This document shows positions 1 to 9,678 of a stretch of DNA of 64,000 nucleotides, piece after piece (the stretch's first letter is position 1; every line of letters starts with the position of its first letter). This DNA comes from JANXZS01 sp963797255. Its GTDB lineage: Bacteria; Acidobacteriota; Terriglobia; Terriglobales; Acidobacteriaceae. The notes beneath the pieces were generated by a model, which made no database searches, was not told the origin of the DNA, and was given only the letters and a program-made list of their open reading frames with translations. Position numbers and translations under genes: made by a program. The stretch is from NCBI GenBank assembly GCA_963797255.1, contig CAWCOV010000012.1, positions 434,001 through 498,000 on the forward strand. The letters run 5' to 3'.

Positions 1-1517
1 TGGAAGCTTACGAAAGCCAGGTGAAGGCTATCGGGAGCCCACGACGGTACATTCATTGATCCTGAACCACCGACGAAATTCACAAGCACTCTAACTTGTT
101 TGTCATCGAGAGACAGGATGCGCAACGCTACGTCTTTATTGGGCGGGTGACCGGTGACGCCTTTTTCGTAGCTGATAAAAACTACAGATTGGCCATCGGG
201 CGAAACGTGCGGAGACCAACTTGGAAGATCGTCGAATGTCATCTGTTCCGGGGCGCTGCCATCTGCCAACATTCGCCAGATCTGCATGTTTCCGCTTCGG
301 TTGGAGTTGAAGAAAATGTATTTTCCGTCTGGAGAATAATCAGGATCATCGCTAATCCCAGTGCCGGTAGTCAGAGGTTTTTCCTGACCGCCTTCCGCCG
401 GTATGGCCCAAATATTCCCAGAGCCGTTGCTCGGACGCGTGAACAGAATGGTCTTTCCGTCTGGCGACCAGCTATGCCAATACGAGAAAGGGTTCTCCGT
501 TACAACGCGAGGCGTTCCACCACTCAAGGGCACTACGTACACTCGCGATTCAGGTTTACCTGGCATGCTGCATGTAATAGCCAGCAATTTCCCATCTGGC
601 GAGAGGCCATGGCTCCCGTTGCAGTTCGTGGCAGCACCAATCTCCAAAGCGGTCGGCGTGCCTCCCGTTGCAGGCACCTTCATGATCTTGCCATCCTGAT
701 TGAACAGTAGCGTGGTTCCATCCTTTGTCCAGTTCGGAGCCTCGAAACGTCCCTTGCTCGTGTACACCATGCGCGCGGTGCGAAAGTTATCTTGAATTCC
801 AATGGTTTGAAGTGTGCTGTACAAGGTAAGTTGCGCCGACGACGAATGAGTGAGTGACTGCAACTCCACGTTGGAGAAGATAGCTTTTTCCGTAACGTCC
901 TTATTGTGAGAGCACACTCCCAGGCCAACGTAAAACGGTTCCTGCAGATGGAGTTTGATCGCCGAGCCCACCTGATGTAGCGGTTCGTCCGCCATGCTCA
1001 GGAACATGGTGATTGTGTCGCCACGCTTCTCCAGTCGCAACTTCTTTGGCGCTGAAATGTCCAACTCGATATCCTGAGTGGTTGCGCCGGGGGTGCGACG
1101 GTATTGCAGCGCTGTAAGGCCTGATCCGTGGAGCGCCGCATCGGCATAGACTCCATCCGCATCCAGCGTCTGACGAAACATGAGCAATGCTTTGCGATGA
1201 GGATTGGGATTACCTGTCTTAATTGGAAAATCGATATCTGCGGTTAGCGAAACGTCACCGGACATTTTCTTCCACACAAAGTGAAATGCGTCAGTTGTCG
1301 ACCACAGGTTCTCTCCGGCTGAACTTATGGTGTAGGTTTTCGATGCAGGATCATAAACGGTGACGCCCGGCGGCACGACGCTGCCAACGTCGGTCTGACT
1401 TTCGAAAATGCCGAGTTTCCCAGGTGTGGCCTGAGACAGAAGCGGCACGCCCTGAAAGAGTAATGCGACGGGTAATAAGAGAATCGCCGGGACTCGCCAC
1501 TTTGTCGATTCGAACAT
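1..1517 (-). CDS. Secreted PD40/TolB-like beta-propeller protein with N-terminal DUF1349-like domain (3' end outside window)
   Basis: The minus-strand frame is open from the ATG at 1517 to the window edge, giving at least 505 residues with no stop. A GGTGGAGG Shine-Dalgarno lies about 9 bases before this ATG. The N-terminus is a hydrophobic signal peptide. Residues of roughly 45-240 resemble the concanavalin-like DUF1349/DUF1080 fold (FHFVWKKMSGDVSL, ALLMFRQTLDADGVYAD). From about 260 onward come repeated PD40 blades (NWTKDGTTLLF, SWSPDGKTILF, DYSPDGKYIFF, HVSPDGQSVVF), as in TolB and acidobacterial surface propellers. It probably sits outside the inner membrane and binds carbohydrate or protein, but its ligand cannot be told. 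The last blade (APDSLHLAFVSF) suggests only a few residues are missing. It is transcribed away from the VTT-domain gene. Confidence 0.85.
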   Translation of the reverse strand, partial: MFESTKWRVPAILLLPVALLFQGVPLLSQATPGKLGIFESQTDVGSVVPPGVTVYDPASKTYTISSAGENLWSTTDAFHFVWKKMSGDVSLTADIDFPIKTGNPNPHRKALLMFRQTLDADGVYADAALHGSGLTALQYRRTPGATTQDIELDISAPKKLRLEKRGDTITMFLSMADEPLHQVGSAIKLHLQEPFYVGLGVCSHNKDVTEKAIFSNVELQSLTHSSSAQLTLYSTLQTIGIQDNFRTARMVYTSKGRFEAPNWTKDGTTLLFNQDGKIMKVPATGGTPTALEIGAATNCNGSHGLSPDGKLLAITCSMPGKPESRVYVVPLSGGTPRVVTENPFSYWHSWSPDGKTILFTRPSNGSGNIWAIPAEGGQEKPLTTGTGISDDPDYSPDGKYIFFNSNRSGNMQIWRMLADGSAPEQMTFDDLPSWSPHVSPDGQSVVFISYEKGVTGHPPNKDVALRILSLDDKQVRVLVNFVGGSGSMNVPSWAPDSLHLAFVSF

Positions 1518-1746
1518 GCAGACATGCCTCCACCAAAAATAAAAACACAGTACCTATAGGGAGCTGCTTTTTATGTAAGAGCAAACTATATACTTTCGAA
1601 CTGAATTTCGGTCGAAACAACTTTGCGTAGTGACAATGTACAGAGCTTCAGCGAATCAGAATCTCCTGGAGCGCATGTCGATGCAATGATTAAAATGCAA
1701 GGCAGAAGCAACTTCAGCAGGTCTTCTGGTCAACGAAGGGCGTCCA

Positions 1747-2439
1747 ATGTACATGCTGATCGCGACCTCTTCCAAGGCGGCCAAATCAGCGGCGAAACAC
1801 GCCGCTGGTGGGCAGCACCATTCGCTGCTTCCTCATTGGCTGACGCACTTGGGAGGGCTGGGGCTTTTCGCTGTTGCTATCCTTGATTCCTCGCCGATCC
1901 CGCTCCCAATGCCTGGTAGTACAGACCTTCTCCTGCTCCTTCTGGTATCGCATCGTGGAAACCCATTCCTGCTAACGCCTGTCGCAATCCTAGGCAGCTT
2001 GATCGGCGGCTATATTACCTGGAGTGCAGGCAAGAAAGGCGGAGAAGCGCTGCTGGAGCGGTCTCTCCCGCAACGCTTCCGCGAGCGGCTTCGGCGACTG
2101 GCGAAACAGCACTCTGTTTTATCCGTCGTTGTGGCCGCTATACTTCCGCCTCCCATTCCACTTACACCTTTTCTTCTTGCCGCTGGAGCCCTTGGAGTTT
2201 CGCGCAATCGATTTCTGGCGGCCTTCGCATCGGCGCGGATCGCGCGCTACGCTCTCATCGCGTGGGCGGCTGCCACCTACGGTCGAGTTGTTGTTCAGTG
2301 GTGGACGCGCAAGCTTGCGGGATGGTCGAGCGTAATTCTTTGGACCTTTGTCGCTTTGCTCGCATTGAGCATTCTCTTTGGAATATGGCGCTATCGTCGC
2401 CAGCGGCGACCTGAGACAGAAGAGCGAGCGTTTGCTTAG
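1747..2439 (+). CDS. VTT-domain (DedA/SNARE-associated family) membrane protein
   Basis: A 230-residue inner-membrane protein. The hydrophobic segments (LGLFAVAILDSSPIPLPMPG, the ILGSLIGGYITW region, VVVAAILPPPIPLTPFLLAAG, the WSSVILWTFVALLALSILF region) and the paired proline-rich re-entrant motifs are typical of VTT/DedA proteins. The family includes flippases for undecaprenyl phosphate or phospholipids, but the substrate of this member is unknown. The start at 1747 is supported by GAAGGG about 7 bases upstream; a second in-frame ATG follows two codons later. The N-terminal 25 residues are polar and Lys/Ala rich. The gene lies 25 bp before the BASS transporter on the same strand, so the two are probably co-transcribed. 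Confidence 0.8.
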   Translation: MYMLIATSSKAAKSAAKHAAGGQHHSLLPHWLTHLGGLGLFAVAILDSSPIPLPMPGSTDLLLLLLVSHRGNPFLLTPVAILGSLIGGYITWSAGKKGGEALLERSLPQRFRERLRRLAKQHSVLSVVVAAILPPPIPLTPFLLAAGALGVSRNRFLAAFASARIARYALIAWAAATYGRVVVQWWTRKLAGWSSVILWTFVALLALSILFGIWRYRRQRRPETEERAFA

Positions 2440-2464
2440 CAGGGAATTCTGAGGCGGACGCTGT

Positions 2465-3367
2465 TTGCTCCCAAACGGGTCAGAGTGTACGATCGCCACG
2501 GAAGATCAAGGCTTGAAGTCTTTACTCCCTATCGCGATTTTCGCAATGATGGTGTCGATCGGCACGAGCTTTCAAGTGTCCGAGATGTGGAAGATCCTTC
2601 GCCGGATGACATGGCCTTCATGGCTGGGTCTATCGCTCGCCGTCTTTATAGTGCCGCCGGCTCTAGCGCTAATATTGGCGCGCTTGCTTCACCTGAACAT
2701 GGCGGAAACCGGAGGTCTGTTTCTCATTGGAGTTGCGCCGGGTGCTCCGCTGCTTACTCGCAATGTCGCGAAGCGAGGTTTTGACTCACAGCTAGCGGCT
2801 GTATACCAGGTATGTGTGGCCCTGCTGACTCCGTTGCTGATCCCACTGCTGGTCTTTAGCGCCGCCAAACTATACGACAGAGATGTATGGATTCCGCCGC
2901 GCGTTCTGGTTGAGCAGGTCGCCGAGAAACAATTCGTGCCGCTCATACTGGGCATGGTCCTGATGTATTTAGCGCCGGTCTACTCAGAAAAATTCAGGCC
3001 GATTCTCAATGGCGTCGGAAATGTGATCCTCTACCTGTTCATGGCCATCATCCTGTTTAAGATGAGAAGTGAACTAGGCAGAATTACGCCGTGGGTCATT
3101 GTGGCAACACTGCTGCTCGCGTTGGGTTCAATGGCGATTGTTCCTCTGTTGTTGCGGGAGGAAGCGCCTCTTCGTGAACGGACACTCTCCATTTGTAATG
3201 CAAACCGACACGTAGGTTTGGCTCTGCTGCTCTCTGGCCAATACTTTCATAGCAGGGGCTCGTTACCGACGGTTGCCTGCTACGCCCTTATTGCCCCATT
3301 GATGATGGCCCTGTACTCAAAACGCCTTCGACCACTGCCCCCGGATACAATCCGAGCCACGACGTAG
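2465..3367 (+). CDS. Bile acid:sodium symporter (BASS/SBF) family transporter
   Basis: A 300-residue protein with about nine predicted membrane helices. The SBF-type signatures are GLFLIGVAPGAPLLTRNVAK in the middle and an ICNANRHVGLALLLSG stretch near the C-terminus, the region that lines the substrate and sodium site in ASBT homologues. Family members carry organic anions such as bile acids, pantothenate or keto acids with sodium; this substrate cannot be predicted. No ATG precedes the first helix. The TTG at 2465 is the best upstream start (GAGG about 11 bases before it); a TTG at 2513 is an alternative and would remove 16 polar residues. It follows the VTT gene by 25 bp and runs towards the minus-strand gene ending at 3370. 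Confidence 0.82.
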   Translation: MLPNGSECTIATEDQGLKSLLPIAIFAMMVSIGTSFQVSEMWKILRRMTWPSWLGLSLAVFIVPPALALILARLLHLNMAETGGLFLIGVAPGAPLLTRNVAKRGFDSQLAAVYQVCVALLTPLLIPLLVFSAAKLYDRDVWIPPRVLVEQVAEKQFVPLILGMVLMYLAPVYSEKFRPILNGVGNVILYLFMAIILFKMRSELGRITPWVIVATLLLALGSMAIVPLLLREEAPLRERTLSICNANRHVGLALLLSGQYFHSRGSLPTVACYALIAPLMMALYSKRLRPLPPDTIRATT

Positions 3368-3369
3368 CG

Positions 3370-4425
3370 CTATTCGGTCTTCTTCTCCGCAGGTATCACA
3401 TGCAGCGCTTTTCCTACGCTGTGGGCAGAGGTGCCGAGTGCGTGGATTGTGCTGCTATAACCTTTCTCCAATGCATTTCCTGTCGAGTCTTGCGCCACGG
3501 AAATTGCTGCGCTCGTGTTTTCGCTTCCACTAGAGAGTGCGTTGAAAGTGGAGCCGCTGGCGGAAATCACCCCTTGCGCAGGATGTCGGCCGGGGTTGAA
3601 CCACGCAATTTCTGTTGTCGGTAGTGCCTCAAGACGGGCCACAGGTTCAGCTGGGAAATTGGCTGTCCGCATCTTGGTAGCTAAGGGCCACTGTTTGGAT
3701 GCAGTGAAGAGTGAGCCGTTCATGGGAGCGCCGAGTTCGCCAAGATTAATAAGTTTGCCCGGAGCCAGCGCGACCATTGCCTCACACTTGTCCGCTCCGC
3801 ACCCAGCCTGGCAAAGTCGCTCATCCAGATAGGAAGCATGTTTCGCGGGAGAGATCCAAACCTTTGCACCTCGATCGGTTGCATCAATCGTGGAGGCGCG
3901 ACTGATCTGGCTTACATCGCAAACTGTATTCTCGTGAGCGGCCGCATACCAGTAGACTGCATGCCACTTTGCTTGAGTAGTATCGCCGGCGGATGCGCGA
4001 ACAAGAACAGATACATGCTCCGCATCGAGCGGGTGACCGTGCGCGCCGCAGTCCTTGCTCCATAAATGGAAGTAATGAATCTCAGCTTCTGGCGCGGTAG
4101 AAGTAGAGGACGTCGCAGGAAACACCTGGCCGTAAATCGCCCCGTTTTCTTCCTGCATTACAGGCGACGCTGTCGCGGTTCGAAACTCGGCAGGAAAGTT
4201 CGAGCAATCTTTGCGGCCGATCATGAAGCGAGGAGCAAACTGCGTCAGCAGATTCTGCTCCAACTGGTCGCCAAGCCCATCGTGGTCAGTGTCGGCTTGT
4301 GACTGCGATGCCTGGCCTGTCTGTTGAGCATTGGCCACGCCAACGGGCGAAGTTACAAGGAGTATCGCTAGGAGGATGGCCACACGCATGATATTCGCAA
4401 TCCATCGGTCAGAGTTTGTGCCCAT
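3370..4425 (-). CDS. Secreted cysteine-containing protein of unknown function
   Basis: 351 residues. A signal peptide (MRVAILLAILLVTSPVGVANA, starting at an internal ATG at 4389) is preceded by 12 extra residues if the ATG at 4425 is used; neither start has a strong ribosome-binding site. Just after the signal is a calcium-binding-like acidic motif (DTDHDGLGDQLEQ), as in thrombospondin type 3 repeats. The body has at least seven cysteines (KDCSNF, SKDCGAHGH, NTVCDVS, LCQAGCGADKC) and His-rich stretches (IHYFHLWSKDCGAHGH), so disulfides or metal binding are plausible in the periplasm. I do not recognise a named family. It converges on the BASS gene with a 2 bp gap. Confidence 0.65.
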   Translation of the reverse strand: MGTNSDRWIANIMRVAILLAILLVTSPVGVANAQQTGQASQSQADTDHDGLGDQLEQNLLTQFAPRFMIGRKDCSNFPAEFRTATASPVMQEENGAIYGQVFPATSSTSTAPEAEIHYFHLWSKDCGAHGHPLDAEHVSVLVRASAGDTTQAKWHAVYWYAAAHENTVCDVSQISRASTIDATDRGAKVWISPAKHASYLDERLCQAGCGADKCEAMVALAPGKLINLGELGAPMNGSLFTASKQWPLATKMRTANFPAEPVARLEALPTTEIAWFNPGRHPAQGVISASGSTFNALSSGSENTSAAISVAQDSTGNALEKGYSSTIHALGTSAHSVGKALHVIPAEKKTE

Positions 4426-4582
4426 TTCGGTTGAGTCAGCAACAGATCAGGAAATTCAAGACTACCTTCATCCAGGGCCAAATGCACGTACGCGCCCCTC
4501 GCAGTTCAAAGTCGCGCGCGATTGAAGGAACTGCCGCTCGCAAAAAACGTATCATTGTCGAGCCTGAAAGAGCGGAGAACGA

Positions 4583-5464
4583 GTGAAGCTGCAAATTGAC
4601 AATGTAAGTAAGACATACCGGGGCGGTGTTTTGGCGCTGCGGAACTTCAGCCTTGAAATCAAGCCCGGAGTTCTTGGCCTGCTGGGACCAAATGGAGCAG
4701 GCAAGACAACTTTGATGAGTATTCTTGCGACCATCACACGTGCGACAGAAGGTCGGGTTTTGTGGGATGGAACAGATATCGCCAGCAATCCGGACGCTGT
4801 GCGATCCGTGCTTGGCTACCTGCCGCAGGACTTCGGAGTATATCCGAATCTGAGCGCGGTTGAGTTCCTGGAGTATCTGGCCGCAATCAAGGGCCTCGAC
4901 GCGACGACCGCCGCGCGCAGGATTTCTGAACTACTTGACCTTGTCAATCTGACAGATGTTCGCAAGCGTCCCCTGGGCGGCTACTCCGGCGGCATGAAGC
5001 AGCGTGTTGGGATTGCACAGGCACTGCTTAACGATCCACAACTCCTCATCGTAGATGAACCGACGGCTGGTCTCGATCCCGAGGAGCGTGTTCGCTTTCG
5101 GAATTTACTTTCTGAATTATCCGGAGAACGCATCGTCGTTCTGTCTACGCACATCGTGTCCGATATCGAAGCGACGGCCACCGACATCGCTATCGTCTCG
5201 AAGGGTGTGCTGGTTGCCCATGCGGCTCCCGAAAACCTGCTCCGGGAGGTCGAGGGCAAGGTGCGCGAGAGCGTAGTTTCCAGTGAGGATCTGAACGCGG
5301 CAAGACAGAAGTTCCTGATCAGCAGCACTACTCGTCGCAGCGATGGCGTTCATATACGAGTACTCGGAGAAAATGCGCCAATAGATGCAGTGCCGGTAAC
5401 ACCGACACTTGAAGACGCGTATCTCTACTGCCTGTCTGAGCATCGCGCGAGTGTTGCAGTATGA
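4583..5464 (+). CDS. ABC transporter ATP-binding protein
   Basis: 293 residues starting at GTG with GGAG about 6 bases upstream. It has a complete ABC ATPase core: Walker A GPNGAGKTT near residue 38, signature YSGGMKQRVGIAQ near 135, Walker B LLIVDEPTAGLD near 155, and the switch histidine in LSTHIVSD. The regulatory tail of about 80 residues is typical of ABC-2 type exporters such as the CcmA/NatA/bacitracin group. It overlaps the next gene by 4 bases (ATGA at 5461), which indicates translational coupling to the membrane subunit. Since that subunit is frameshifted here, the exporter may not be functional as sequenced. Confidence 0.9.
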   Translation: MKLQIDNVSKTYRGGVLALRNFSLEIKPGVLGLLGPNGAGKTTLMSILATITRATEGRVLWDGTDIASNPDAVRSVLGYLPQDFGVYPNLSAVEFLEYLAAIKGLDATTAARRISELLDLVNLTDVRKRPLGGYSGGMKQRVGIAQALLNDPQLLIVDEPTAGLDPEERVRFRNLLSELSGERIVVLSTHIVSDIEATATDIAIVSKGVLVAHAAPENLLREVEGKVRESVVSSEDLNAARQKFLISSTTRRSDGVHIRVLGENAPIDAVPVTPTLEDAYLYCLSEHRASVAV

Positions 5465-7061
5465 AAACATCTCGCGTCCTCTACCATATGGTGCGCGCGG
5501 ATTTCCTTGAGAGAGTGCGTCGATACAGTTTCCTGCTTAGCCTTTGCTTTTCAATCTACCTGGGCTACGCGGTGTATAGCGGCCAGGTACGGCTGCAATT
5601 AGGGAATTATCGCGGAGAGAATAACTCGGCATGGCTGGGCTCTGTAATCACACTCCTTGCGACCACGTTTCTCACGCTTATCGGCTTCTACATCGTTAAG
5701 AATACGATCCAGCGCGATCGGGAAACGCGCGTCGGACAGATTCTTGCGACCACGCCAATGAGCAAGACCTTTTACACCATCAGTAAGACGCTCAGCAATT
5801 TTGCTGTGCTCGCTGCAATGGTGCTCATCCTGGTGCTCGCGGCGATTCTCATTCAACTGATCCGCGGCGACGGGCACATCAATCTCTTTGCCTTATGCGC
5901 ACCGGTGCTGGTGTTTGCACTTTGCGCCGTCACGGTCACCGCTGCTCTTGCGGTGCTCTTTGAGAGCATCCCCGCACTCAGCGGCGGTGTTGGAAACATT
6001 CTCTACTTTTTTCTCTGGATATTTCTCGTGAGCATGAGCGCGGCTTCCATGGTCAACGGCCAGTCGATGACTGTGTATCATCGCATGGCGGATTTCACCG
6101 GACTCGTTTCAGTGATGGGGCAAATGGAGGCCCGCCTGCACGCGAATCGATCCGCTGTATAAAGGCGGTTCTTCGTTCGGTATCGGAGACTTGAACTCGA
6201 CGAATAAGGTTTTTCTTTGGACCGGATTGCAGTGGAACGCGATCATCCTCTTAAGCCGCGTCATGTGGGTTGGCATTGCAGGCGTAATCGCCTTGCTGGC
6301 GTCAATTTTCTTTGATCGTTTTGATCCTTCGCGGGCTCGGACCAACTTCCGTCGAAACGAGAACGTGCCGGTCCAAGCAAAACCGCAAAAGCAAGTAGTG
6401 ACTAACCTGCAGCCGAGCATCCTTTCAAGACTTTTCGCAGCACGACCGAGTATCAGGGTGAAGAACAGCTTCCTGGTTCTCGTTACTGCTGAATTCCGTT
6501 TACAGATTCGTGGTCGAAGTTGGTGGTGGTATGCGGTTGCGGCGGCACTCTTTCTCGCTTGCTTGTTTTCTCCAATGGATGCGTCGCGCTCCGGCGTGAT
6601 TCTCGCCGCGTGGATTTGGCCTATCTTGTTGTGGTCTGAAATGGGCACGCGCGAAGCTCGGTTTTCGACGACGTCGCTCATCTATTCAGCGCGAAATGCT
6701 TTTCCAGGCCAATTGCTCGCATCCTGGGCGGGCGGGCTTTCTGGTTGCACTACTCACAGGGGGCGGTCTGGGATTGCGTCTACTCGCAGCGGGAGATTTT
6801 CCAGGACTGCTGGCATGGTTGGCCGCCGCTCTCTTTATTCCATCGCTGGCTTTGGCCCTCGGCGTCTTCACCGGAGGCAGGAAAGCATTCGAAGCTCTGT
6901 ACACGGCATGGTGGTATCTCGGTCCATTGCATCACCTGCCAGGCATCGACTTCATGGCTACAACTCCCGCTTCCAGCAGTCCGTTGGGGTATTTCGTTGC
7001 ATCTGCCGTCCTGGTGGCTAGCGCGTGTGCCTGGCGGAGAACGCGACTAGCCTATGCCTGA
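5461..7061 (+). pseudogene. ABC-2 type permease interrupted by two frameshifts
   Basis: The permease partner of the preceding ATPase is spread over three frames. Frame 1 (5461 to about 6144) encodes the N-terminal half and ends in a stop at 6160-6162. Frame 2 picks up IDPLYKGGSSF and runs to about 6735. Frame 3 carries AGFLVALLTGGG through to the TGA at 7059-7061. Joining the frames restores a continuous protein of about 532 residues with roughly 10-12 hydrophobic segments. Total length (1601 bases) equals 533 codons plus two bases, so each break fits one inserted base: one in GCGAATCGA near 6145 and one in the GGGCGGGCGGGC run near 6728-6739. A sequencing error is as likely as real gene decay. 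Confidence 0.8.
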
Positions 7062-7088
7062 CCTCGCACAGTGATTCACTCGCGTAAA

Positions 7089-7128
7089 CACCACGGCCTC
7101 ACCTTATTGCGCGGGTGAGTCCGTGGTG
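7089..7128. terminator. Bidirectional hairpin between convergent genes
   Basis: A 15-position stem (arms 7089-7103 and 7114-7128, one C/T mismatch in the middle) lies in the 88 bp gap between the permease end (7061, plus) and the GH3 end (7150, minus). A short CTTTGTT follows on the plus strand. There is no long T-run, so it is a strong hairpin but a weak canonical intrinsic terminator. Confidence 0.6.
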
Positions 7129-7149
7129 CTTTGTTAGAGCGAAGTTATC

Positions 7150-9430
7150 CTAGTTGCCGGCCAGCTTTACCGGCGCGCTGAGTGGCAGATCACGTGACGA
7201 GCTACCGACCCAGACCTTGTAATCGCCTGGAACAACCTGCATCGCATTCTTATCTACGTTGAAGATGGAAAGAAAGAGCGGTTCAACTTGAATGGATACA
7301 GTCTTTTCTTCGCCGGGCATCAGTGGCACTTTGCTCCATCCGACCAACCTCTTTGGTGGCTCCTGAGTGCTTGCCGGCAGTGTCAGGTAAACCTGCGCAA
7401 TCTCCTCGCCTGCCACCTTGCCGGTGTTCTTTACACGGAAGCTCACGCCGAGGCTGTTTCCCGGATCGGCTTTCAATTCGGAATAGGCAAACGTCGTGTA
7501 GGAAAGTCCGAAGCCGAATGGAAAGAGGGGAGTTTTGTTCTCCGCGTCATACCACTTATAGCCTACCTTCAGGCCTTCGTCGTAAGGCACATCAAACGGT
7601 GTGTCATTGATCTTGAATCCCGGAATATCCGGCATTCCGCTGGCCGTCGGTTTGTCGTTGCCTTTTGCTGGTGGCTGCTTCACCGCCGTAGGGTGCGGTA
7701 GATCAGCTTCGCTCTTGGCAAACGTGATCGGCAGTTTTCCAGACGGATTCACAGCCCCAAAGAGGATGTTTGCCAAAGCCGGGCCGCCACGAATTCCCGG
7801 ATACCACGCTTCAATCACGGCGCTCACCTTGTCAATCCATGGCATGGTGATAGCACCGCCCGTCTCCAGCACAACAATCGCGCGGGGATTTGCTGCGGCA
7901 ACTGCGCTGATCAACGTATCCTGTTGATCTGGCAACGAAAGACTCGGAAGATCCGATCCTTCCGACTCGTGCTGCACCGCGAAGATAATCACCACGTCAG
8001 AGGACTTCGCCAATGCGACGGCACTAGCAACATCCGTTCCGGCATCGAAGGAGACCTTCGCATTCGGAGCCTTCTCCTGAATGGCCTTCAACGGCGAAGA
8101 GCGGTGATAGACGTGCTGGCTCAAGAGCGCCATGATGTCGTTGGGGTCTGCCTTGGTAGGAACAGCATTGCCACCCGCAGGATCAACCTGCCCCGACCCA
8201 CCACCTGAAATTACGCCGACATCCGCGTGTCCACCGATTACCGCAATGGATTTCACAGTCGCAGAATTTAAGGGCAACTGGGCCTTCTCGTTCTTCAGCA
8301 GAACCGCGCCCTTTTCTTCCACGCGTTGAGCTACAGCAAAGCCGCGATCCACATCCACTACCTGCGGCTGTACTGGACGATCGTATAGGCCAGTCGCGAA
8401 TTCGGTTCGAACAAGCCGCTTCACCATGTCGTTCAAGCGCGCTTCCGGTACAGCGCCGCTTTGGACGGCCTTCTTCAATGGTTCACCAAAGAATCCATCG
8501 CCCGGCATTTCCATATCCAGGCCTGCAAGCGCGGCCTTCACTGTGCTGTGCGTGCCTCCCCAGTCAGAGACTACGAAGCCCTTGAATGCCCAGTCCTTTT
8601 TCAAAACGTCACTCAGGATGTAGTCGTTTTCGCACGCATATGTGCCATTGATCTTGTTATACGAGCACATCACAGCGAGCACTCCTGAGTCTCGAATGCC
8701 GATTTGGAACGCGAGGAGATCGCCCTCGCGTATCGCTCGTTTGTCGATGATGGAGTTGGCGAAATTGCGGCCATCCTCCTGGTCATTCACCGCATAGTGC
8801 TTGATATCGCCGATAATGTTTTGCGCCTGCTCAGCCTTCATTTCCTGGCCGACCAGCGTTCCAGCCAAAATCGGATCCTCGCCTTTGTACTCAAAATTTC
8901 TTCCGTTGCGCGCTTCCCGTGTCAGGTTCACGCCGCCGCCGAGCGACATGTTGAATCCCTGGTTGCGAAGCTCTGTACCAATCAGTTCTCCATACTCATA
9001 GGCCAGCGTGGGATCCCAGCTGGAAGCCTCAGCAACCGCTGAAGGCAAAGCCGTGGAGTAGCGACTCTTCGACGAACCTCTCGCTACTCCGACGGCAGCA
9101 TCTGACATTTGAATATCCGGCAGGCCGAGGCGTTCGATGCCCGGGATGAATCCTGCGCCACCGAGCGAACGCACGCCTGGACCCAGAGGTTGGAGGCTGG
9201 AAGAGCGCGCCCCAACCCTGTCCGTGCAAAAGCTGGATTTTTTCATCCAACGTCATTTGCGCGACCACCAAATCAGCCCGCTCATCCGGGGAAAGATTTT
9301 TGTTTTCCCATGGGCCCTTCGGCTCATGTTTTTGTGGTGGCCCGAATTGCGCCTGCAACTGAGTGGCCCCGGCGAGCAAAATTGCTGCTGCCGCGAAAGT
9401 CAAAACCATCTTGAAAAAGTTATTCCGCAT
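7150..9430 (-). pseudogene. GH3 family beta-glucosidase/beta-xylosidase with one frameshift
   Basis: The ATG at 9430 has a good GGAGAG site upstream and begins a signal peptide (FKMVLTFAAAAILLAGA) followed by the conserved start of GH3 (MTLDEKIQLLHGQGWG). Near 9165-9185 the frame shifts, and the next frame continues SLGGAGFIPGIERLGLPDIQMSDA through the full (alpha/beta)8 and sandwich domains to a C-terminal fibronectin-III-like domain. The nucleophile Asp sits in GFVVSDWGG (codon near 8563-8565). Total length is 760 codons plus one base, so a single inserted base explains it. The intact enzyme of about 759 residues would release glucose or xylose from the non-reducing ends of oligosaccharides in the periplasm. 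It follows the GH31 gene in the same direction. Confidence 0.85.
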
Positions 9431-9678
9431 GTTCGTTCTCTCCGTCCCTTTGCGCGCCTGGCATTGCAAATCGCGCAGTGCGTCCTGTTCGTCTCCCAGC
9501 GGCATAATCGCCAAATTGGCAGACGAAATCTGTGCTCGCTGGGCGACTTCTATGCATTGTTGAGGACCGAGAATACTAACGCATTTCGCGTGAAAGGGAA
9601 TAGTAGGAATTCCCGCACTTGTGCGAGGTCGCTGAAGTGCGGCTCTGGACAAAGCGGGAAGGAGTCAGCAGATTTTTT

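Noticed and set aside
6120..6200. Programmed frameshift in the ABC permease
   Set aside because: No slippery heptamer or stimulatory structure is evident, and a second break follows in the same gene.
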